In this document: positions 1-8,506 of the stretch, piece by piece | Layout of the letters: every line of letters begins with the position of its first letter | Numbering within the stretch: the stretch's first letter is position 1 | Assembly: GCA_009733575.1 (NCBI GenBank) | Contig: ML770267.1 | Location: 1-12,065, forward strand | Origin: Gymnopus androsaceus JB14 | Taxonomy: Eukaryota > Basidiomycota > Agaricomycetes > Agaricales > Omphalotaceae | DNA length: 12,065 nt | Direction: 5' to 3' | The notes under the pieces: model-generated | Told to the model about the DNA's origin: nothing | What the model saw: only the letters and a program-made list of their open reading frames with translations | Database searches by the model: none | Program-made: the position numbers and the translations under genes

Positions 1-3
1 AAC

Positions 4-666
4 TGTTATCCGACACTCATTAGTATTGTTCGTATTGATTTCTCTTTTGGGACATCATTTGATAACTCCAGCATTGGACGACTCGACGTATCTCTTCCTG
101 CTCTGAAATCCCCTCCATTTAACATCCCACTACGGTAACATCTACGTTGTAGATCTTCTCCGCCGTCTCGAGACTCCTCAGCTTGAGGTGCTGATTATCA
201 ATCGTAACAATAACAGTGACCAGGCTGAGAATATTTCCAGTCTTATGCGAGAGCTTGTACTGCTGCAGCAGCGCTCTCGCGACGCTTCTGCTACGATCAT
301 GCATATATCCGGATTGCAGTGCCATTGGGGAAGATTACCCATGTTTTGGAGGTATTTCCGACACTCCAGAATTTGCATCTTCGAGGGAACGAGCTTAATC
401 TGATGCTGCTAATCAAGGTGCTTCAATTCACCCTCCAACCACCGCAGTGTTGATGAGGGTCCAAATCAACCATTTCTGGCCGAAAACTACGAATCCTAAG
501 GCTAGACCTTACATCGGTTTTGTGTGAGGCTAGAAGCCCTGTGGAGATTCCAGACATGATCGAGTGAATGTGTAGGTTCCTCGTTAGTCTGAATGACAAT
601 GCTGCAACTTCTTCGAAAGAAGCAGTTCAATTAGACGATGTGCTTCTTGTTCTCTTCTGGCTTTAA
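4..666 (+). pseudogene. Decayed leucine-rich-repeat / F-box-like protein relic
   Basis: LRR-like coding text is spread over shifting frames. Frame 1 (4-138) reads RIDFSFGTSFDNSSIGRLDV and ends at TAA 136-138. Frame 2 (131 to about 330) reads VVDLLRRLETPQLEVLIINR. Frame 1 resumes at 334 with HVLEVFPTLQNLHLRGNEL, passes two adjacent TGA codons near 452-457, gives KLRILRLDLTSVL, passes a TGA near 568 and ends at TAA 664-666. The repeated L..L.L..N pattern resembles the LRR half of the F-box proteins that are abundant in Agaricomycetes. No F-box is visible and the window edge cuts the 5' end. At least two frameshifts and three internal stops make a pseudogene the best call. Unrecognised introns could explain part of the breakage but not the adjacent stops. 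Confidence 0.5.
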
Positions 667-906
667 GCCTGAAATTTCTTTTCAAGAACGTCTACGCAGA
701 TGTAGAATCAAACGGTAAGGATTGAAAGTAGAAGTGCAGATAACGGAGTAATCAAGAAGTGGATTGGATGGCGTTTTCGGCGCGTTTGTTACATGTTACG
801 CGTGGTCTATTATTAAAGCCGATCTTGTACAAGGGAATGGGGATGTCATTATCACAGTCAGGCCGTCGTTTGTATTGGTATACACAGAGGAATAACAGGG
901 TGCAGA
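667..906. other. Short intergenic spacer between convergent genes
   Basis: These 240 bases separate the 3' ends of the LRR relic (+) and the large regulator gene (-). I see no coding potential and no convincing terminator. The AT-rich stretch near 808-818 could hold a polyadenylation signal for the minus-strand gene, but no standard signal is clear. Confidence 0.4.
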
Positions 907-3900
907 CTACTGTCTAATGTGATTCATGAAAGTTTGCCAAGAATCCTCCAGCATAGGCATAACGTCCTCGCCAGAAGCATCATACCCGGATTCCATCTGC
1001 TGCTGGAAGTATTCTGCACCTTGATAATCGTGATATTGGTAACCTGATATGGGGTTGTATACCATCTGAGGGTGTTCAAAGAATGAATCGGAAAACTGTT
1101 GAGTGAGTAGTTGTGTCTGGTATGGCGTGTACAAGGAATGCTGTTCGCCGGGATACTGTTCGGTGCGCGGCAAATTGAGGGTGGATGATTGGCCTGCAGT
1201 TGTAGAATGATAGTGATGAGAGGGGACATCGGCTGGCCATTCGGGAGGGTTCTGCCATTCTTGTGGATGGGATGGATTGGGATTATGATTGGAATCCTCA
1301 GTTCTAGCGTATTTTGGACGCGCTAGCTTCTGCGCATCATCCAAAAGACTCTGGGTAATGTTTAAAGCCAGGCGCGCCTGGTCAAGGAGTTTATTCAATT
1401 CAGCCTGCGGTAAGTGAACATTCAGGTCAGTTTCGTGCAAAAAAAGTAATGGGCCCTACCAATATCTTAATTCTTCTTTGGGCTTCATATAAGGCCGCAT
1501 CGAAAAGGTCATATGCAAGCTCCAGATTCATGTGAGCGGACAACGCCAAGTGAACTTTGGGCTTTGACGCTATTGCACCTAACACATACTGTTGGATCTT
1601 ATTAGTGTTTATAGAGCTTGACATACGGAGTAATACGCTTACTGCACATGTCAATGACGAGTCAAAAAAAATGCGAAAACCGTACCAGGATCTGAGGCTC
1701 ATGTTTGTAGAGACTCCTCAGTAGTGCCAAAATAATACATGCACTGTTATATATTGTTTGAACAGACTCTCCGTAACGATGCTCAATAGGATTTTCGGGA
1801 TTCTCATTCATAGCTGTTGCGAAGAAACCCCTGCAAGAGAATCATTGGTGAACGCTGATAAGACCGAAAATTCATCGATCTACTTGCCTATGCATATGAA
1901 ATGATACTATAACAAATGGTCATGAGCACTTCAAAACGGGACGGTGAATGAGTACACACATACTTAATTCCTTCAAGCTAACCGTGAAGTGACGAGTCAG
2001 AGTTAGCTCGGGGTCAGGCGGGATGAACGTCTTGATCCGGATTGACTCCACCAAAACCTGGCAATCGCAGACTGGGCGGGATATAGTAGGCACGCATTTG
2101 CTGATCCAGATGCTTAAGCAAATCATAGCTCAAAGGATGTGCACCAAACGCTTTATCCCAAATTACACCAAGGCATTCACCGATGAACTTATGTTTCCAA
2201 GCGGTATCTGAAGGAAAGCCAATGAATCTGATGCTTTGGAATCGCTAAAAGTACTCACATGTCATCTCCACATTGCCGTTTGCATCGATCGTAGTCTCGA
2301 GGGGCATCTTTGACTCGATATGGTACACTGAGATATTCGCAGGTCTACCAAATGTCAAACTCTTTGATTTGTGTCAGGCTGCAGTGGATAGAGAAAACAC
2401 ATATATTTATTTACCAGTAGCATATCATAAGAATAGACTTCCCAGAATAGGTGGCGGCGGCGATATGTTTCTTCTGGGGCCAAATTCCAGTGCGTACCAT
2501 CTAAATCTAATAAAGAGCTGATCAGTAACGTGCATCTGGAACACGGAAAAAGCTTACGAAGCCCGGCCTGTACAAATGTATTTAATATCTTAATCGAACT
2601 TCACAATGCATTGCTAAAGACTTACCGCATGCGTAAGTTTGGTCACCAGCCCCATGATAGCATACCTTGAGTCGTGTATGTTATCCAGGAGCATGTAGTA
2701 CAATATAAGCAACTGAGGAAAATGTTCAGCGTAAGAACACGCAGGAAATGCAACAACTACATACCAACGCCTGAATTGTTGATAGCGAAGGGCTATCCAG
2801 TACAGACATTAAGGCAATGGAAGCTTTGCTTAATTGGTAGTACCGTTTTGCCTCTGGAGAGGGAAATTGTCCTTCCAGATCAAGCAGACAACCCAGCGCC
2901 AGTATAATGAACAAGACAGATAAACGGTGCGCGCCCAGTGGATCATCATACAGATTGTTAACAGGTTCATACCATGGTTGGAATATTGTAGTTCTGAATT
3001 CAATTTCGGATATTGGGCTGTAGCTAGGGAAGAGATTAAATTCAGTTAGGAAAACGGAGACGGTCAAAACTCACTGCCAAGCACCATAACGGTAATAGTT
3101 TTGATAGTAGCGGCGAGCGACAGAGATCCCGGGAAGAAATCCGATGAGTTTTTGACGCGTCGAGATGTCCACCGGAGCCGAGAAGGGGAATGAATGAACC
3201 AACCAAGGTAAGTCATTTGGCAGAAATTGTTTCTTCTGCAATTTTTCCTGCTGGCCTGTCCGGCCTTCGTTCTGAAAAATGATTCATACATCACGCTGAA
3301 ACGGATATCGCTGTGAACAAACCAGTAGAAAGTGCTGCCGACAGGTCAGATTATAAACCAGTCTACTGGAAGCGAATAAAGCTCACCCAAGAACTACTGC
3401 TACGGCCATAAAAGATGTTTCGCTTCTTGATACGCCTATAGCAGATGTAGTCGAGAAGCGTATTAAACGATGATTTAACCTCAACTCACAATGACCCCAG
3501 AGTCGCATTGTACACAATCAATGCCTCATCCTTGTCTTCCTCTTTCTCCACCTCACTCTTTACTCTGAGAGTGGTAGAATCAGTAGAAACGCTGGGTGCC
3601 GTAGAATTTGCTTTCATAGACTGTTTGACTTGTAGAAGATCATCGCTCAAAAGCGGATGTATTTGCGGAGACACGATGCTGTGAGACTTGGCCAGAGCAT
3701 CCTCAAGCTGTTTAGCACGATTAGTGAGCTCTGAGATCTTAGCCTGCAATTCGTTAACATCGGCAACCACGAAACTGAGTCAGAATGGTGAGCCTGTAAT
3801 GTGGATGCAGGAATAACGCCAAAATCTAACCGGTTTCCTTTCCGCGTGGTTAACTGGCCTGATGGATATAGATCAAAGTCTTTTCAGTCTTAGTAGCGAA

Positions 3901-5913
3901 GGGATGTCCAATTCAGGCTTACCGTCAGGACATATCGCAGGGCAACCTGATCGAAACACCGTCAGTGTTTTTTTTAATTATTTGACAGACAGCGTTACCC
4001 ACCTTTCTTAATACAGCCGCTGTGCAAAAAAGGAGTTTAAAAAAATGAGTCATTAGGACCTTGCACTATTGAATTTGAGATAAGGGATACATACGTGCAC
4101 GGGAACGTGCGGCTACACCTAAAATCAGATTAGGACACATCCTACGATGTACGACGCCTTGAAAAGCAATACCTACTTCACCTTTAATCTAGCGTTCAAT
4201 TTCGTTAGGAACCATTCGCTCCATCTTATTTATATGCCTACATACCTTCGACATTCGGCGCATGACAGAGCTGGGACCCCACCTCTTGGTTTCTTTTTAG
4301 GCTGACTGGACACCTTGGATGTAACGCTACTAGCTGCAGCAGCAGATAGTGGAACTCTAGCAGCAGTCCCGTGCACCACATTATGCTTTTGCTGCATATG
4401 AGCTGTGCAAGATTCAGCGTCGATTTTAGGACGTGTACACGGCAAAAAAAAAGCTTACTGATCAGTGAAGATTGTTGTTGGAATTGTTCCCCGCATTTAT
4501 GTACAGGGCAAGTGAGTAGAACATGTACACGGGCAGTGATTTTTTCAGGGAAAGAGGATGAATTCCTTGGAATGGCATCGTCGAGAGGTTCGAGATAAAT
4601 AGTTCCTGATACATCCTATTATCAGTGAGTGAACGAGAGCGCTACAATATTTTGCGTACCACCGTTTATGATGAAGGTCGAGCTGGAACATATCCTTCGT
4701 ATTAGTTCTTGCTCTGAACGTAGCTTTATCTTGTCCTAGATCACCATGTTAGAGCTCAATCCGAAGCGCTTTAAAGAAAAAGAGTAAATATAAACCTCAT
4801 CCCAGACCGATCGCCAGTCATCATCATGGGAGACCGCAAAACAAGGACCACTTCCAACACTGCTAGAAGTCGCAAAGAAGAGCTCAAGCATGAAGTTATT
4901 GATTGTGTCGCATGGATGATAGAGCTGGAGTAAACATAATTAAGTATTGGGCAAGAGAAGTGAGACACGCTGTAGTAACACTCACTTCTTTTGCCTCATT
5001 GCGCTGAATGTCTGAAACATATTCTGGTCCAATATCATAAGCAGACATGAATAAAAGCTTTGATTGGGAGGAAGTGCCAACTATAGAGGTCGAGTATGAG
5101 GCACTGTTCTCCACGTGAATGAAAGGATCATTCTCGAGAACGGGTCCTAGTATTTGATTTGCTGGTTCCTTCCCTTTGGAGCATTGCTGCCTGTTTATTT
5201 TGAAACCACGAAAGAAAACACACTGTGTTGGTAGAGCGAGAGTGTTTGTCGATGGCATTGCACTCTTAGTAGAAGGATGCGACGCAAGGTCTGTCGGAGC
5301 CTGCGAGGAACCCGTGATCAGATAAAGTGATCCACTATGTCCCCGCACATTTTCCGCATGGGTGAACCAGCGATGAGCATTGCTTATGGCGCATTGACGA
5401 AAGACCTTTTTATTTTTGAGATTGACTCCGGTACTACCATCGGGAAGTATTTGAATCATACCCCCCGAATTATCCTCCCAATGTTTGAACCCAACGCTAA
5501 AAATTAAGCAGTGAGCCAAAAGAAAAAAAAAGCCACCGCGAAACGCACTTATTCGCACTCGTCTGCTTGGATATGTAACCCATTGGACTAGCCACATGAG
5601 AATCACGCTCATCGACCTTCGATACATTTGTCGTTTGGTTGAATTTAACAGGTTCAAAGCCCCCGCCGACATTCAGCGGATGATCCTTCGGGAAGCATAT
5701 GTTGAAGAGAAAATCGAAAGATCGATCCGAGCGCAAGATGCCAACGTCACCAATCCGAATGTCTATTCGACTGTACTCATCGGACTGCGGTCTCAATATC
5801 GGATATCCTTCTTTGGATGATAGCGAGAGTGAAGAGGAGCGAGTAGTGGCAGGTAAAGCAGGATCTTTGAGAGAAGGATGAGGGTGAGGACAGTAAAGCC
5901 ATGTAGTTCCCAT
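907..5913 (-). CDS. Multi-exon fusion-type transcription factor: N-terminal uncharacterised domain + C2H2 finger + Zn2Cys6 + fungal-specific TF domain
   Basis: A probable nuclear DNA-binding regulator of about 1,230 residues. Exons, 5' to 3' on the minus strand (plus coordinates): 5549-5913, 4986-5496, 4796-4924, 4660-4735, 4459-4605, 4246-4402, 4177-4188, 4095-4118, 4003-4019, 3923-3946, 3831-3858, 3490-3774, 3387-3435, 3075-3271, 2765-3023, 2626-2712, 2558-2567, 2415-2506, 2259-2361, 1964-2207, 1888-1906, 1460-1830, 907-1404. Introns are 51-75 bases except 3272-3386 (115). All are GT-AG except 1831-1887, which is GC-AG. Phases agree at every junction, but exons 1964-2207 and 1460-1830 each need one base skipped. 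The start ATG at 5911-5913 is provisional because the frame stays open upstream. Homologues of the regulator part, as I recall them, begin just before the zinc cluster, so two genes, or an internal start at ATG 4395-4397, remain possible. The targets cannot be inferred. Confidence 0.72.
2259..3271 (-). other. Fungal-specific transcription factor middle domain (Fungal_trans-like)
   Basis: Six exons encode the helical regulatory domain usually found C-terminal to Zn2Cys6 clusters. Visible landmarks are VARRYYQNYYRYGAWHYSPI, DDPLGAHRLSVLFIILALGC, IQALLLILYYML, YAIMGLVTKLTHA-AGLHLDG, RRRHLFWEVYSYDMLLSLTF and GRPANISVYHIESKMP. The RRR-LFWE-Y-D and SLTFGRP motifs are signatures of this domain. They are continuous only after the proposed introns, including the 10-base exon 2558-2567, are removed. 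The final exons add MHRGFFATAMNENPENP and, at 907-1404, a Gln/Pro/Tyr-rich tail ending in MLEDSWQTFMNHIRQ, a likely activation region. Confidence 0.85.
3923..4281 (-). other. Zn2Cys6 binuclear cluster assembled from micro-exons
   Basis: After splicing, the parts read CAECRRLKVKC, SRTFPC, TGC, IKKGCPAIC and PDG. This gives the zinc-cluster pattern C-x2-C-x6-C-x5-C-x2-C-x8-C with the basic RRLKVK loop that contacts DNA in this family. It is built from the end of exon 4246-4402 and then exons 4177-4188 (12 bases), 4095-4118 (24), 4003-4019 (17) and 3923-3946 (24). The next exon, 3831-3858 (28), adds QLTTRKGNR. The residues before the cluster (KKKPRGGVPALS) match my memory of the usual start of Agaricomycete regulators of this group. 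The adjoining exon 3490-3774 supplies a coiled-coil-like stretch with heptad Leu/Ile (VNELQAKISELTNRAKQLED), typical for dimerisation. Confidence 0.9.
4389..4500 (-). other. C2H2 zinc finger split by an intron
   Basis: The exon ending at 4459 and the exon starting at 4402 join across a 56-base GT-AG intron (4403-4458). Together they encode CPVHKCGEQFQQQSSLIT followed by HMQQKH. The spacing is C-x4-C-x12-H-x4-H, within the classical C2H2 finger range, with the usual hydrophobic Phe and Leu in place. All four ligands are present only after splicing, which supports the intron. It lies about 40 residues before the Zn2Cys6 cluster, separated by a low-complexity Ala/Ser/Lys linker. Confidence 0.75.
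4660..5913 (-). other. N-terminal uncharacterised Agaricomycete domain of the fusion protein
   Basis: Four exons (5549-5913, 4986-5496, 4796-4924, 4660-4735) encode about 360 residues that match, from memory, a large uncharacterised protein family of Agaricomycetes. Marker stretches in order are RIDIRIGDVGILRSDRSFDF, FLFNICFPKDHPLN, FRQCAISNAHRWFTHAENVR, GSLYLITGSS, QCVFFRGFKI, LYHPCDTINNFML, AVSHDDDWRSVWDE and EQELIRRICSSSTFIING. Family members, as I recall them, usually stop shortly after the region matching the last marker. Here the frame instead runs on into a C2H2 finger. No signal peptide, membrane segment or catalytic motif is visible. The biochemical role is unknown. The best argument that this is real is the conserved marker order combined with clean introns. 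Confidence 0.65.
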
Positions 5914-5983
5914 TGCGCGACTATCTATATCTGATTCAATGCGTATGGCTGTTAAATCCGCCCAATATTAGCTCATTTTACAA

Positions 5984-6109
5984 ACATAGGCTTACATACA
6001 ACTCACTAAATGGTGAGGAAGCTCTATAGTGATGTACGTCCTCGTTTCCCTTTGCTCCTTGGGAGGCTTCAGTCGCGTCAAGAACTTGAGTATTTGAAAA
6101 AGCTGTCAT
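5984..6109 (-). CDS. Possible first exon of the fusion gene (uncertain)
   Basis: A minus-strand frame is open from about 6265 to 5978. It contains an in-frame ATG at 6107-6109, giving MTAFSNTQVLDATEASQGAK and then a hydrophilic stretch. A donor such as GTTGTA or GTAAGC near 5990-6002 and one of several acceptors between 5918 and 5955 could join it to the exon ending at 5549. No single pairing is clearly best for phase. The alternative is that this is 5' leader sequence and translation starts at 5913. I recognise no domain. Confidence 0.3.
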
Positions 6110-6300
6110 TGTGCTACGAGGTGAGTCCTGGTCCGGTAGTAATGACGGAAGCAAGGTCAAGAGCCGTTGAATACTAGCGCACGCCCATTTAGGTCGGATC
6201 TTTGGTGTTTGATACGAAAGTAGGTTTGATTGAGAGCGCTGGCCGAGAAGCTCGTGCCAATGTCATTGCTTGCAACGAGTCAATAAAAACTGCGCGGACA

Positions 6301-6318
6301 TTGCTAGTGACCTAGCAA
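6301..6318. repeat. Short inverted repeat at the edge of the CCGTA array
   Basis: TTGCTAG and CTAGCAA form a perfect 7-bp inverted repeat around TGAC. It lies immediately before AGAGATCCGCACCG, where the CCGTA-rich sequence begins, so it may mark the end or insertion point of a mobile element. It is short and could be chance. Confidence 0.35.
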
Positions 6319-6720
6319 TAGAGATCCGCACCGTAACCGTATAATATGGCTTACGGTTACGGTTTACGGGTAACCCGTACCATATGTGTACTATGTGCAA
6401 CTTAGCACAAAATATAACGGTACGGCTTTATTACGGGTGACCACCGTAAGCCTATGAAGACGGCCGTATACAACTTTATACGGGCCGTAATTTACCTCCT
6501 CCTGTATGTCCTCCTGTACGTCCATCTTTGCGGTACCCGAATATGCTGTTCAATGTGTACAAAATATAAACACCGCCATAAGTTGTACATGCCGCTGTAC
6601 TTTTTGCCATCTTGCAATCCCGCCGTACTCTTTGCTGATTTCTGCCACAAATCCTATCTGAGGGAGTCTGCCATGAATTTATTGCTGATTCCCATTGTAA
6701 AACTTCTTTGAGTGCCATAA
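6316..6720. repeat. CCGTA/TACGG word array, probable subterminal region of a DNA transposon
   Basis: Between about 6328 and 6495, CCGTA or its complement TACGG occurs at least ten times in both orientations, for example at the start (CACCGTAACCGTA), around 6352-6382 and around 6417-6485. Looser CTGTA/CGTAC copies continue to about 6630. Dense short words in both orientations are typical of transposase-binding subterminal regions in hAT and CACTA-like elements. No matching opposite end was found in the window, so this is either one end of a truncated element or an element whose other end is too diverged to see. The open frames here look accidental. The array lies just upstream of the fusion gene and may have displaced or altered its promoter. 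Confidence 0.45.
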
Positions 6721-7012
6721 GTCAATCATATATGGTAATATTAGTGGGTCAAGACCATTTTACAACAGCCCCAGACACAGATCTTGTGTACAAAAATAAT
6801 TACAATTGTAGGTTTTACTTTATTCTACAAATTACTACAGTTGTAGGTATCATCAATTGCTATTACTTATTATATCACTATACTATATTTGGCGCACAAA
6901 CTTTGGGCCTGCCTCCACTTCCCTCCCCTCCCTTGCTGCGCTCGGGGGTCCCCCGGGCCAGGAAGTCGTTGGCAAGCACTCTAAAGCCTCATTTGTGCTT
7001 ATTTTGACAGGC

Positions 7013-7040
7013 AAAAACCCTTAACCCTTAACCCTAACCC
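7013..7040. repeat. Telomere-like CCCTTAA/CCCTAA tract
   Basis: ACCCTTAACCCTTAACCCTA followed by ACCC is a short degenerate run of the telomeric unit CCCTAA, three to four units long. It sits inside the inverted-repeat element and another CCCTAA occurs at 7093-7098. It is interstitial and far too short to be a chromosome end. Confidence 0.6.
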
Positions 7041-7050
7041 AGCATGTTTG

Positions 7051-7119
7051 GCAATGCCAGACTAGCTCTCTCATGTTAGGCCAAAGGCAAACCCTAACGA
7101 GAGCTAGCCATGGCATTGC
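7051..7119. repeat. Internal imperfect hairpin
   Basis: GCAATGCCA..CTAGCTCTC..GTTAGG (7051-7080) is inverted at 7093-7119 as CCTAAC..GAGAGCTAG..TGGCATTGC, leaving a loop of about 12 bases. It could be the palindromic core of a smaller element captured by the larger one. Confidence 0.6.
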
Positions 7120-7258
7120 ATAGGAAGAAAAAATTAAAAAAATAATAATAATTGTACACATCGATGATTCAAACGCTCATCGACATGTATGTAATTCATC
7201 ACACATGTCCAAATTAGTGACTGAGAATACTGCTCTGCCATCAGGTGCATGTAAATTT

Positions 7259-7283
7259 TGTAATGTAATTCAACTACATTACA
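7259..7283. repeat. Perfect 9-bp stem with 7-base loop
   Basis: TGTAATGTA and TACATTACA flank ATTCAAC near the right end of the inverted-repeat element. The sequence is related in composition to the element termini (TACAAT/ATTGTA). Confidence 0.5.
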
Positions 7284-7431
7284 TCACCATTGTTAGGCTG
7301 TATTTAGGTGTATTACAACTGTAGTAATTTGTAGAATAAAGTAAAACTGATGATTGTAATCATTTGTCAACATCAGCAGAACCTGGGTGAACGCTACAGC
7401 ACCTATAGCAGCTTATAGCAATCCATAGCAG

Positions 7432-7455
7432 CCACAGCACTGTACAGTGCTGTGG
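7432..7455. repeat. 24-bp perfect palindrome near the left end of copy 1
   Basis: The half-site CCACAGCACTGT is followed by its exact complement. It is the tip of the left subterminal hairpin, whose flanking arms use CATAGC-type words on one side and GCTATG/CTGTAGG-type words on the other. Confidence 0.85.
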
Positions 7456-8048
7456 AATGCTATGAGGTCCTATGAGGTCCTGTAAGATGCTGTAGGTTGA
7501 CCGTTGCTCGAGCATTCTGACACCTGTCATTCCCAGCTGATGGATACGGCAACAGGGACCTTGGACGCTATTTAATCAACGGTTTTGACAAGTTCGATGT
7601 CTTTTCCTTCCCCCACTAAGCTCAACTTAACTCAGACTGTAAGTTCTGCTCTCTGGAATTCAATTTGACTCGGAGGCTCTAATTGTATATCTGATGACAT
7701 CTTTTAGTCTCATTGAAGAAGGATTCGATGACTGGTAGGAGGTTGCAGTTAATTAGTATACAATTTTACGCCAGTTGTGGGCCTGTTGGATGAGTCGAGT
7801 ATGTATGTTGTAGTATTAGTAGTGTTTGGAATCGCCAATAAAATGATTTTATAAATATTTCGCTAGTATTTCGCTCTCGCCAGCCAGGGAATCAATTCAA
7901 AATGATAATATATTTGGTATTGAATCAATATTGAATAGAACCCTGATGGCGGCGTTCCCGCGAAGTCCACAGCGATCCACAGCAACCCATAGCATCCCAC
8001 AGTTCTGTACAGAGGGGTACCTTGCTATGGGTCCTATAAGTGCTGTGG

Positions 8049-8082
8049 GTTCTGTACAGAGCTGTACAGCTCTGTACAGAAC
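8049..8082. repeat. 34-bp perfect palindrome near the right end of copy 1
   Basis: The half-site GTTCTGTACAGAGCTGT is followed by its exact complement, checked base by base. It contains three copies of the self-complementary word CTGTACAG or a close variant, and ends 18 bases before the element terminus. Confidence 0.9.
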
Positions 8083-8102
8083 ACCCAGGTTTTGCTGATG
8101 AA

Positions 8103-8506
8103 CAAGACCGGCGCCGTAGGTTGTTTACAGTGCATGTCAGTGACCCCAAAGTGCATGGTTTTCTATACTTAAGTACATGATTTTCATACTCTAATGGATG
8201 TTCACATCAGGAAAACTTTTATTGGCAAAATTATCATAAGTTTGCATAAGATTGCAATAACATACACTTTTTACATCTTATAGCATGAATAAGTCAAAGG
8301 TTAGCAAGATTATGCAAAACAATACATATAATGTTCATTCTGTCATAATCTAGCAATTTTTATGCAAAGTTGTGTGATCACAAAGCTGGCAGTAGAAAGG
8401 ATCTTTTGATTTACGCGCAAGACACATGGATCATTTCTGAGTCATTGAGGATTTCAAAAGCACCCAGTTGTCAAACCCAAGTCAAACATGCAAATTTTGT
8501 CAAGCA
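8103..8506. repeat. AT-rich flank with inverted TTTGCATAA words, possible 3' end of the Plavaka-like element
   Basis: There is no coding potential in these 400 bases. TTTGCATAA (8241-8249) faces two copies of TTATGCAAA (8310-8318 and 8360-8368), with related AGATTGCAA, TAGCAAGAT and TAGCAATTT words between. Repeated words in both orientations downstream of the transposase stop codon (8507-8509) fit the subterminal region of the decayed Plavaka-like transposon. No terminal inverted repeat was identified, so the element border is unknown. Confidence 0.35.

Larger units (their letters stand above)
6801..7358. mobile_element. Inverted-repeat element (MITE-like) with 46-bp termini
   Basis: The left arm 6801-6846 and right arm 7313-7358 are inverted repeats beginning TACAAT and ending ATTGTA. 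A core of 34 bases is identical (6812-6845 against 7314-7347). The flanks give AT/AT (6799-6800 and 7359-7360), and TA/TA is equally compatible if the element is taken as starting at CAAT. The 558-bp element has no coding capacity. It contains a GC-rich stretch (6903-6960), a telomere-like tract and two internal hairpins. A non-autonomous Tc1/mariner-type element is the likeliest class because of the possible TA duplication, but this is inference. Confidence 0.8.
7371..8100. mobile_element. CATCAGCA element, copy 1 (non-autonomous, hairpin-rich)
   Basis: It begins CATCAGCAGAACCTGGGT and ends ACCCAGGTTTTGCTGATG, an 18-bp terminal inverted repeat with one mismatch. It is flanked by AA on both sides (7369-7370 and 8101-8102). 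Each end carries about 100-140 bp of short words such as CACAGC, CATAGC, CTGTGG and CTGTACAG arranged so that they pair. The middle has a CTCGAG site (7507-7512), an imperfect palindrome TGACACCTGTCA (7518-7529) and a TATTTAA box (7569-7575), matched in order in copy 2. No protein is encoded in its 730 bp. The element inserted 10 bases beyond the right end of the neighbouring MITE-like element. Confidence 0.82.

Noticed and set aside
2033..2059. A 27-base intron explaining the frame change in exon 1964-2207
   Set aside because: It is too short to splice and does not restore the downstream frame. A one-base frameshift is simpler.
3272..3386. An extra exon (CGATATCCGTTTCAGCG...) inside the 115-base intron
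   Set aside because: It reads into a TGA and would need an 18-base intron to reach the next exon. Direct splicing from TGG to AACGAAGG keeps the frame.
6454..6718. Open frames within the CCGTA array on both strands
   Set aside because: Composition follows the repeated words, no protein motif is visible and both strands are equally open.
6903..6960. GC-rich stretch as a tRNA or polymerase III gene
   Set aside because: There is no cloverleaf or convincing A and B boxes; it is only a short G/C palindrome inside the MITE-like element.
7013..7040. A true telomere or subtelomere end
   Set aside because: Only a few degenerate units are present, with unique sequence and genes on both sides and a MITE-like element around it.
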